From Pseudomonadota bacterium (GTDB lineage: Bacteria; Pseudomonadota; Gammaproteobacteria; SZUA-229): a DNA stretch of 6,361 bases. Numbering within the stretch: position 1 is the stretch's first letter; the number at the start of each line of letters is the position of its first letter. The position numbers and the translations under genes are program-made. The stretch covers positions 1 to 6,361 of the forward strand of contig DAOVJH010000087.1 of the NCBI GenBank assembly GCA_030673345.1. Reading direction: 5' to 3'. A model generated the notes under the pieces. It worked only from the letters and a program-made list of their open reading frames with translations, did no database searches and was not told where the DNA came from. Of this stretch, positions 1 through 6,361 are shown piece by piece.

Positions 1-662
<662 letters not shown>

Positions 663-666
663 TTAC

Positions 667-693
667 CACAGGGGGCACGGAGGCCACAGAGAA
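667..693. repeat. Three tandem 9-bp units in the zipA-ligA gap
   Basis: The units are CACAGGGGG (667-675), CACGGAGGC (676-684) and CACAGAGAA (685-693); read on the transcribed strand they fit NYCTCYGTG. They occupy the middle of the 75-bp gap between zipA and ligA, ending 16 nt before the ligA ATG. From memory, similar CACAGAG-type 9-bp-period phrases recur between genes in many unrelated bacterial genomes; their function is not established to my knowledge. The rest of the gap (651-666 and 694-725) is AT-rich, with no clear promoter or terminator. Confidence 0.7.
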
Positions 694-725
694 GTGTTTA
701 TTTTATTTGCGGATTAAACAGTTTT

Positions 726-1430
726 TCAGGTTTCACTGGAGAGTTCAGGCATTTCACTGCCGACAAACGCTCTCACCTGTGCGCGATAATTCTCCGCATC
801 CTGTTCGGTCAGCGGCTTACGCTTGTGGTTACATAAACGCGCGTCCAGCAGTCCAGCTAACTGGTAACTGCGCTGCAACATCTCGGTTAGATCATCAAGC
901 GGATCATCACCCTGCAGCTGCATAAAAACAGTCAGGCCCGTGGTCTTTAGGTCATGGATAGTGTCGGCATCAAAAGAACCAGGCTCCAGCATGTTGGCCA
1001 GGCTGAATACACTGCGTTCATCATCCAAATAGTGGAAGATATTCATCTCACCAAAAGTTAATCCCATAGCCTGGGCTGAGCTGTTGATCTGAGCACCACT
1101 CAAGATCTGATCCAACTTGGGCAGGATATACAAAACGATGATATCGTTGACCCTGTCATCCGCACCGCCTGTTTCTGTCTGATCGTCATGCTGCTCACCA
1201 GCCGAGATATCCATTGCTGCAACATCATCTGCCTCAGCACTTGTAATGATCCTTACCTGGCCAACGCCTTCATCAACATCGTCCAGGTTCTGAGCTGAAA
1301 ATTCGGGCAGATCGTCTTCAAGTTCATCTACCATCGAATGGTTACGCTTGCGCCGACTACGGCCAAGAATATAGATCACGACTACGAATATAATGCCTGC
1401 AGCCAGCAAAATCCATCGCAGAGATTCCAC
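726..1430 (-). CDS. zipA: Cell division protein ZipA (short-linker form)
   Basis: ZipA is an inner-membrane protein that tethers FtsZ to the membrane at midcell and is needed for Z-ring maturation. The 234 residues show a short N-terminus, one transmembrane segment (about 7-22, ILLAAGIIFVVVIYIL), a basic stop-transfer patch (RSRRKR, 24-29), an acidic linker (about 35-95) and a C-terminal FtsZ-binding domain (about 95-225). The latter includes GLTFGEMNIFH (123-133), VFSLANMLEPGSFD (141-154) and LTVFMQ (166-171), matching E. coli positions such as FGDMNIYH and LFSLANMVKPGTFD as I recall them. The Pro/Gln-rich linker of E. coli ZipA (about 328 residues) is missing. The start is GTG (1430-1428), chosen because it gives the exact membrane-anchor N-terminus and has an AGGGG ribosome binding site. 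It begins 4 bp after the smc stop, so translation is probably coupled to smc. Confidence 0.96.
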   Translation of the reverse strand: MESLRWILLAAGIIFVVVIYILGRSRRKRNHSMVDELEDDLPEFSAQNLDDVDEGVGQVRIITSAEADDVAAMDISAGEQHDDQTETGGADDRVNDIIVLYILPKLDQILSGAQINSSAQAMGLTFGEMNIFHYLDDERSVFSLANMLEPGSFDADTIHDLKTTGLTVFMQLQGDDPLDDLTEMLQRSYQLAGLLDARLCNHKRKPLTEQDAENYRAQVRAFVGSEMPELSSET

Positions 1431-1434
1431 CTGA

Positions 1435-4400
1435 TTAAGCCCCTACACCAGCCATCGTTGCCGCTTCGGCAACATCGACAGATACCAGGCGAGATACGCC
1501 TGATTCACGCATGGTGACACCACTCAAGTGCTCTGACATTTCCATCGTGGTCTTATTATGCGTGATAAAGATAAACTGGACCCGTGAAGACATCTCCTTT
1601 ACCAGCTGACAGAAACGGCCAACGTTGGCCTCATCGAGAGGTGCATCGACCTCATCGAGCATACAGAACGGTGCTGGATTCAATTCGAAAATAGCAAAAA
1701 CCAGTGCAACCGCAGTCAATGCTTTCTCACCACCTGACATCAGGTGAATATTTGAGATACGTTTACCCGGCGGCCGTGCCATGATGGAAACGCCAGTACT
1801 CAATAGATCGTCACCCGTCATTTCAAGATAGGCGATACCGCCACCAAATAATTTAGGGAACATCTCTTTGATACGCGAGTTCACATGATCAAAAGTATCT
1901 TTAAAGCGCGTGCGTGTTTCTTTATCAATTTTTGCGATGGCCTGCTCTAATATCTCCAGTGCTGCAGTAACGTCTCTGTCCTGCTCATCCAGATATTCTT
2001 TGCGCTGAAACTGCTCTTTATACTCGTCGATAGCGGCCAGGTTAATCGGCCCGAGTCGTGAAATTTTCTGTGCAACTTCTGCCAGCCTGTTTTCCCATTG
2101 TTTACTGGTCGCTGGATCATTTTCTGCCTCTAGTTCGGCGAGCGTTGCAAGCACCGCTTCTAACTCAAAACCGGTCTCAGCCAATTGTTCCAGCGTGGTT
2201 TTGCTGCGGACGCGTGTTTCCTGGCTATCGAGGCGTAATTTTTCCAGCTGGCTGCGAACAGACTGTGATTTTTGTTCGAACTCACTGCGTTCCTGCTCGA
2301 GTTTTCTCAGCGTATGTGTAATACCTTCCACTTTGCGCCTTGCTTCTGTCAACGCTTCTTCCGTGGTTAGTCGCTGCTCCAGTAAAACCTTTAACTCAGC
2401 TTCCAGCTGTTCTGTTGGCTGTGTTGATTGCGACAATAGCGATTCAAGTTCCTGCTTGCGTTGCAGCTGCGCTGTCTGCGCCTGCTCCATTCGCTGAATA
2501 TTATGCTGCAGACCGCTGAGGCGTGTTTTCAGACCTTCGACACGAATGGCCAGTTGATGAGACTGCTCACGGTGCTGCTGTAAATTTGTCTTATGCTGCT
2601 GCAATTCCTGCTGCAGTTCTTCGCGTTGTCCCTGTAATGCTTTTCTGTCTGACTCCATCTTTTCAGCATTTTCCAGAGCTGCATTTCGGCTTTTTGTTGC
2701 TGACTCTATATCTGCTTCATCACTGCTAATTAAATTTTGTGTATCTTCCAGTTCTGCATCAAGGTCTTTGCCACGGCTGGTAACATGTTCATGTCGAGAT
2801 TCACGTGCAGTGATCTGCGCTTTGATCTCATTCAGGCGCGAATGAATAGTATTTAACAGTACCTGAATTTCTTCACGCTGCTGTTCCTTGCTCTGCAGAT
2901 TGCTACGCAGTTCAGATAGTTCGTGATTGATTTTTTCAGCTTTTGCTTCCAGTTCAGACAGCTGCTGCTGACACTCGCGTATACTGTTTTCACGCGCCAG
3001 AACACCTGTGCTGGCATCGTTGTCACGGCTGATGCGCAACCAGTTTGAACCCAGCCAGATACCGTCTTTTGTAATAATGCTTTCATCGAAAGCCAGTGAA
3101 TGACGAATTTTTAATGCTTCGTCCAGTGTCTCTGCATAGCGGATGCCATGCAGGAACTGACCTAGTTCTACAGCAGACGAAACCTGTTCGAGCAACATAC
3201 CTGCTGTCGCACCGGAAGAGGTGTTTGACTGGCCTTTTTCGATCAATGAAACATTGCTGTTTTCCAGATTATTAAGTGCTGATGAAAACTGGTCGATACT
3301 ATCCACACAGACTGCTTCCAGCGTATCACCCAGCACGGTTTCAACCGCCAGTTCCCAGCCGTCTTTCACATCCAGCTGTTCAGCAAAACGCGCGTTTTTG
3401 TTGATGCCGCTTTTTTCCAGCCACTGCTGCGCCGCTTTATCTGTTTTACCCAGTGCCGCTTCCTGCAGTGCTTCCATCGAAGACAGACTACCCTGGTACT
3501 GGTGAACATTGCGGCGAACATCCGCTGATTGTTGTTCAACAGTAGAAATCTTTTCTCGTGTTTCTCTGATCTGCGCGATGGCATCCGTTAACTGCTGCTC
3601 ATTACTTTCTTTTTCTTCTGTGGATTTATTCAGCAGAACGTTCAGGTCTGAAATCTGTTCTTCCAGGTTCTCACCGCGTAACGCCTGTTTTTCAACATCA
3701 ATTTTCTGCAGGCGTTGTTTCAACTGCATAACATGGCGCTCGAGTTGCTCCATGCGTGAGCGTTCGACCTGCGCTTTCTGGCTTTCTGCAGAATAACGCT
3801 GATTACTCTCATCCCACTGCGTCTGCCAGATCTGCATCGCCTGTTCAGATTGCTGGAATGAAGCAGTGCTCTCTTCTTCCTGCGTTTTCAGCACGATCAG
3901 TTGCGGTTCTTCATCTGCCAGATTATTGGTGAATTCTTCCACATCCTTTTTATCTGACTGTATCGCCTGAGTAGCATCGGCCAAAGCGATTTCGATCTGC
4001 TCGAGATCAGTTTGCTGGCGCTGCAATAAATCCTGCTGGTGTTTTATGTTCTGCTCTTTTGCAGAGATGTCAGCACCCAGTCGATAATATTCGGCCTGCA
4101 CATTGTTCAGTACTTCGTTTGATTCAGTACTCTGTTGGCGGTTCGACTCGATGCCTGATTCAGTCGAACGTTGTTCGGCGATCACCTGCTCCAGTGACGT
4201 CTCAGTGGCCTGTATTTTTTTATCACGGGTATCAAGCTCGGTTTTAAGCTCTCGCCAATGCAATGTCAGGTGCTCGGCTTTAAGCTCGCGCTCGTCCTGT
4301 TTTAATTCTTTATAACGCTCGGCACTGCGGCTCTGGCGCTGCAGTCTGGCCAGCTGCTTATCTATTTCTTCACGCAGATCCGATAGCCGCTCGAGGTTCT

Positions 4401-4965
4401 CACGGGTGTGTCTGATACGGTTTTCGGTCTCACGGCGGCGCTCTTTATATTTTGAGATACCTGCAGCTTCTTCAAGAAAATTACGTAATTCTTCGGGTTT
4501 GGCTTCGATCAGTCTCGAGATCATACCCTGCTCGATGATGGCGTAACTGCGAGGGCCCAGACCAGTACCTAAAAACAGGTCGGCAACATCACGGCGGCGG
4601 CAGCGTGTACCATTTAAACTGTATTTCGATGCACCATCCCGCGTCACCTGGCGCTTGGCAGAAATCTCAGAATAATTAGCATATTGACCGCCCAGCTTAC
4701 CTTCACTGTTATCAAATATCAGCTCAACGGATGCCATGTCGATCGGCTTTCTTGCTGATGAACCATTAAAGATAACATCGTCCATCGATGCGCCGCGCAG
4801 GTGCTTGGCTGATGATTCGCCCATTACCCAGCGAACAGCATCAATAGTATTGGACTTTCCACAACCATTAGGGCCAACGATACCGGTCAGATTGCTGGGG
4901 AAATTGATTGTGGTCGGATCGACGAAGGACTTAAAACCAGCGAGTTTAATCTTGCTTAAACGCAT
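1435..4965 (-). CDS. smc: Chromosome partition protein Smc (condensin ATPase)
   Basis: Smc dimerises through a central hinge and, with ScpA and ScpB, forms the bacterial condensin that loads on DNA and helps separate sister chromosomes. The 1176 residues fit the usual length (about 1150-1200). The N-terminal head has Walker A GPNGCGKS (31-38, Lys37) and the Q-loop near EQGMIS (Gln146). A long coiled coil runs from about 170 to 505, rich in Glu, Gln, Lys and Arg. The hinge is about 515-650. The returning coiled coil runs from about 655 to 970, ending at GPINLAAIDEY (972-982). The C-terminal head has the ABC signature LMSGGEKAL (1075-1083), Walker B FCMLDE (1100-1105, catalytic Glu1105), D-loop VDAPLD (1106-1111) and switch His1136 in ITHNK. 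All catalytic elements are intact. The ATG gives the canonical MRLSKIKLAGFKSF start but has only a weak ribosome binding site. It is the first gene of the smc-zipA-ligA set; scpA/scpB are not in the window. Confidence 0.98.
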   Translation of the reverse strand: MRLSKIKLAGFKSFVDPTTINFPSNLTGIVGPNGCGKSNTIDAVRWVMGESSAKHLRGASMDDVIFNGSSARKPIDMASVELIFDNSEGKLGGQYANYSEISAKRQVTRDGASKYSLNGTRCRRRDVADLFLGTGLGPRSYAIIEQGMISRLIEAKPEELRNFLEEAAGISKYKERRRETENRIRHTRENLERLSDLREEIDKQLARLQRQSRSAERYKELKQDERELKAEHLTLHWRELKTELDTRDKKIQATETSLEQVIAEQRSTESGIESNRQQSTESNEVLNNVQAEYYRLGADISAKEQNIKHQQDLLQRQQTDLEQIEIALADATQAIQSDKKDVEEFTNNLADEEPQLIVLKTQEEESTASFQQSEQAMQIWQTQWDESNQRYSAESQKAQVERSRMEQLERHVMQLKQRLQKIDVEKQALRGENLEEQISDLNVLLNKSTEEKESNEQQLTDAIAQIRETREKISTVEQQSADVRRNVHQYQGSLSSMEALQEAALGKTDKAAQQWLEKSGINKNARFAEQLDVKDGWELAVETVLGDTLEAVCVDSIDQFSSALNNLENSNVSLIEKGQSNTSSGATAGMLLEQVSSAVELGQFLHGIRYAETLDEALKIRHSLAFDESIITKDGIWLGSNWLRISRDNDASTGVLARENSIRECQQQLSELEAKAEKINHELSELRSNLQSKEQQREEIQVLLNTIHSRLNEIKAQITARESRHEHVTSRGKDLDAELEDTQNLISSDEADIESATKSRNAALENAEKMESDRKALQGQREELQQELQQHKTNLQQHREQSHQLAIRVEGLKTRLSGLQHNIQRMEQAQTAQLQRKQELESLLSQSTQPTEQLEAELKVLLEQRLTTEEALTEARRKVEGITHTLRKLEQERSEFEQKSQSVRSQLEKLRLDSQETRVRSKTTLEQLAETGFELEAVLATLAELEAENDPATSKQWENRLAEVAQKISRLGPINLAAIDEYKEQFQRKEYLDEQDRDVTAALEILEQAIAKIDKETRTRFKDTFDHVNSRIKEMFPKLFGGGIAYLEMTGDDLLSTGVSIMARPPGKRISNIHLMSGGEKALTAVALVFAIFELNPAPFCMLDEVDAPLDEANVGRFCQLVKEMSSRVQFIFITHNKTTMEMSEHLSGVTMRESGVSRLVSVDVAEAATMAGVGA
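1440..1444 (-). promoter_or_regulatory. Ribosome binding site of zipA inside the 3' end of smc
   Basis: AGGGG on the minus strand, with 9 nt between it and the GTG start of zipA. It lies within the last codons of smc and supports the GTG as the true start. Confidence 0.65.
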
Positions 4966-5001
4966 TATGCTTATATTCTATTTTGGTATTCGGTTAAGGA
5001 T

Positions 5002-5062
5002 CTGGGTGGCGCTTTTTTTAATTAGTTTCGGCGTAGTTTACATGACTGGCAGCGCTTTTTAA
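5002..5062. repeat. Imperfect direct repeat upstream of smc
   Basis: CTGG, then 3 nt, then GCGC and a T7 run (5002-5019) is repeated as CTGG, then 2 nt, then GCGC and a T5 run (5046-5060), each followed by AA. The GCGC cores are 43 bp apart. Neither copy has a stem of terminator type upstream of the T run. A function is not evident. Confidence 0.4.
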
Positions 5063-5102
5063 GACCGAATTGAGCATCTTTTACAGTTAAATTTCATAAC
5101 AT

Positions 5103-5111
5103 TTATTCACA
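5103..5111 (+). promoter_or_regulatory. DnaA-box-like site TTATTCACA
   Basis: The 9-mer fits the relaxed DnaA box consensus TTWTNCACA and differs from the strongest E. coli box TTATCCACA only at the tolerated fifth base. It is a single copy, 138 bp upstream of the smc start and 146 bp upstream of the queF start. One isolated box is weak evidence for DnaA control. Confidence 0.3.
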
Positions 5112-5188
5112 GTTTAACTAGCGTATGTAAGCTGCTGAATTCATTACAGCCGAAACATTAATCAACCATAATATTAGTTATCAATAAT

Positions 5189-5217
5189 ATAAATTATTTG
5201 CTGTTTTTCTGTATAAT
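5189..5217 (+). promoter_or_regulatory. Probable sigma-70-type promoter of queF
   Basis: A perfect -10 hexamer TATAAT lies at 5212-5217, with AT-rich DNA upstream and no good -35 (the 17-bp-spaced position, 5189-5194, reads ATAAAT). Transcription would start near 5223-5225, giving a leader of about 33 nt before the queF ATG. The AT-rich stretch could serve as an UP element in place of a strong -35. Confidence 0.5.
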
Positions 5218-5256
5218 GCCGCATTACTTTGCAGCAAGCACTTTATTGAGAACAAC

Positions 5257-5646
5257 ATGTCGACCAAGCCAACAAAAGAACTGGAAATATTTGACAATCC
5301 GACGCCTGAACGCGATTACACCATCCGTATTCGCCTGCCAGAATTCACCTGTTTATGCCCTAAGACAGGACAACCGGACTTTGCCACGCTGGATCTGGAA
5401 TATGTACCAGAAAAAAGCTGTATCGAGCTGAAATCATTAAAACTTTACATCTGGTCTTTTCGTGATGAAGGCGCTTTTCACGAGGCCGTCACCAACGAGA
5501 TACTGTCTGACCTGGTCAACGCCTGCGACCCCCGCTTCATGCGCCTGACAGCTGAATTTAATGTTCGCGGCGGTGTTTATACCACCGTGGTTGCTGAGCA
5601 TAAAAATCCGGACTGGAACGCACCAGCCGTTGTTTCGCTGCCATAA
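5257..5646 (+). CDS. queF: NADPH-dependent 7-cyano-7-deazaguanine reductase QueF, one-module type
   Basis: QueF reduces the nitrile preQ0 to the amine preQ1 with two NADPH, the last free-base step before preQ1 is inserted into tRNA for queuosine. The 129 residues make one tunnelling-fold module. The active site is complete: Cys34 in [13 protein letters not shown] (31-43), Asp41, and Glu76 in the stretch FRDEGAFHE (68-76); spacing equals Bacillus subtilis Cys55, Asp62 and Glu97. The family motif ELKSLKLY is at 57-64. The length matches the short Bacillus-type enzyme and is less than half of the two-module E. coli form (about 280 residues). The ATG has a weak GAG ribosome binding site (5248-5250) and is preceded by a TATAAT promoter element. 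It is divergent from smc and 17 bp ahead of a sugar kinase gene, with which it probably forms an operon. No preQ1 riboswitch is visible in the short leader. Confidence 0.97.
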   Translation: MSTKPTKELEIFDNPTPERDYTIRIRLPEFTCLCPKTGQPDFATLDLEYVPEKSCIELKSLKLYIWSFRDEGAFHEAVTNEILSDLVNACDPRFMRLTAEFNVRGGVYTTVVAEHKNPDWNAPAVVSLP

Positions 5647-5663
5647 ACCCAGCCTCTGACTTT

Positions 5664-6361
5664 GTGGCCACAGCGGTATACCTCGGTATTGATATAGGCA
5701 CCTCGGGCATTCGAGGATGCTGTATCAATGCTGATAAACAGGAACTTATCAGCCACCACATCGCCTTTAAAACCCGCCTCCCGGTTCACGGTAAAAATGA
5801 GCAGAACCCGAATGACTGGTTACCGCTGCTCGATAAACTGCTCACTGAGATAAGCAGCCAGCTACAGAAACTGGGCAGCCATTACCGTATTCAAGCCATC
5901 TCAATCGACGGTACATCAAGCACGCTCATCGCCTGTAAAAAAGACGGTACAGCCCTCTCAGCGGCGTTAATGTATAACGACCAGCAGAGTAAAAAACAGG
6001 CTGAAATTATCAGCCAGTTTGCACCGGGTGATAGTGCCGTACATGGTGCCAGCTCATCGCTGGCAAAAGCACTTTTTCTACTGGAAAAACACCCGGATAC
6101 TGAAATATTCTGCCATCAGGCAGACTGGCTGACAGCCTCACTTAGCGGCGAGTACGGCATAAGCGATGAAAACAATTGCCTGAAGCTCGGATACGACAGC
6201 ATTAACCAGCAATGGCCAAACTGGCTTCAGGAAAATGATAAGAATGTATCTATCCCCGAAGCGCTTCTGCCACGGGTGGTCGCACCCGGCTGTATAATTG
6301 GCAATGTAAAGACTGGTCTAGTTAAAAAATACCAGCTCACAGAAAACTGCATTATTGTCGC
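5664..6361 (+). CDS. FGGY-family sugar kinase, probable D-ribulose kinase type, N-terminal part (3' end outside window)
   Basis: FGGY kinases transfer phosphate from ATP to sugars. The visible 232 codons make the FGGY_N domain: YLGIDIGTSGIRG (6-18, with the phosphate-binding Asp10, Thr13, Ser14), SIDGTSSTLIAC (80-91), ALMYNDQQS (101-109), SSLAKALF (131-138), HQADWL (151-156), NNCLKLGYD (170-178) and LLPRVVAPG before the edge. From memory, these resemble the characterised cyanobacterial and plant D-ribulose kinases (SePSK, AtXK-1: GTSGARA, IDGTSGT, SSLAKLWF, QADWL, ALKLGY) more than xylulose or glycerol kinases, so phosphorylation of D-ribulose is the favoured guess. The window ends just before the motif carrying the catalytic Asp (TTDS-like). 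No ATG is available; GTG at 5664 gives the expected short N-terminus, with stop at 5601 limiting extension. There is no clear ribosome binding site, which suggests coupling to queF 17 bp upstream. Class is secure; substrate is not. Confidence 0.85.
   Translation, partial: MATAVYLGIDIGTSGIRGCCINADKQELISHHIAFKTRLPVHGKNEQNPNDWLPLLDKLLTEISSQLQKLGSHYRIQAISIDGTSSTLIACKKDGTALSAALMYNDQQSKKQAEIISQFAPGDSAVHGASSSLAKALFLLEKHPDTEIFCHQADWLTASLSGEYGISDENNCLKLGYDSINQQWPNWLQENDKNVSIPEALLPRVVAPGCIIGNVKTGLVKKYQLTENCIIV

Larger units (their letters stand above)
4966..5256. other. Divergent intergenic region between smc and queF
   Basis: These 291 bp hold no gene I can support. Two -10-like elements for smc on the minus strand are weak (TAAACT preceded by TG, near 5036-5041, and TAGAAT at 4980-4975, the latter too close to the start codon), so I do not assign an smc promoter. 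The queF-proximal part (about 5150-5217) is strongly AT-rich and contains a perfect -10 hexamer. The smc-proximal part contains an imperfect direct repeat (5002-5020 and 5046-5062), and the middle contains a DnaA-box-like 9-mer (5103-5111). Confidence 0.75.

Noticed and set aside
695..720. Inverted repeat TGTTTA/TAAACA between zipA and ligA as a terminator
   Set aside because: The stem is only 6 AT-rich base pairs with a 14-nt loop, too weak for an intrinsic terminator, and the flanking genes look cotranscribed.
2058..3796. Several plus-strand and alternate-frame open frames inside smc, Ser/Cys-rich in translation
   Set aside because: Their composition is the antisense image of Glu/Gln/Leu-rich coiled coil; they have no domain features and lie entirely inside the smc gene.
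4736..5062. 108-codon plus-strand reading frame running from within smc into the intergenic region
   Set aside because: Most of it is antisense to the Walker A region of smc, whose protein is clearly conserved; the tail shows no recognisable domain.
5218..5256. preQ1 riboswitch in the queF leader
   Set aside because: The leader is about 33 nt and lacks the conserved hairpin plus A-rich tail of preQ1-I aptamers; it is too short for the other classes.
5663..5672. Perfect 10-bp palindrome TGTGGCCACA across the kinase GTG start
   Set aside because: Several 10-bp palindromes are expected by chance in a window of this size, and with no loop it would not make a useful RNA hairpin. Its position on the start codon is noted but not enough to claim regulation.

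Overview
The window looks like ordinary chromosomal DNA of a gammaproteobacterium of the group that uses Smc rather than MukBEF to organise its chromosome. The gene order smc-zipA-ligA on the minus strand is characteristic of non-enteric Gammaproteobacteria (known from Pseudomonas-type genomes), and ZipA is itself largely confined to this class. No species can be named from the sequence. Nearly every base belongs to a recognisable gene, and I see no RNA gene, CRISPR array, insertion sequence, phage gene or defence locus.

Minus strand, right to left: smc (4965-1435) is a full-length chromosome-condensing ATPase. zipA (1430-726, GTG start) encodes a short-linker membrane anchor for the FtsZ ring and begins 4 bp after the smc stop, with its ribosome binding site inside the smc 3' end. 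A 75-bp gap (651-725) carries three 9-bp tandem units. ligA (650 to beyond the left edge) encodes NAD-dependent DNA ligase, here only its N-terminal third with the intact active-site lysine motif. The three genes link chromosome organisation, septum assembly and DNA sealing in one probable transcription unit.

Plus strand: after a 291-bp divergent intergenic region (4966-5256) with an AT-rich promoter-like segment, a DnaA-box-like 9-mer and an imperfect direct repeat, queF (5257-5646) encodes a one-module 7-cyano-7-deazaguanine reductase of queuosine synthesis. It is followed after 17 bp by the first 232 codons of an FGGY sugar kinase (5664 to beyond the right edge), which resembles the cyanobacterial/plant D-ribulose kinase group. 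The window ends just before the expected catalytic aspartate motif.

I did not find a convincing undescribed system. The points most worth a second look are the 9-bp-period element in place of a normal ligA leader, the queF-sugar kinase pair, and the possible DnaA site upstream of smc.
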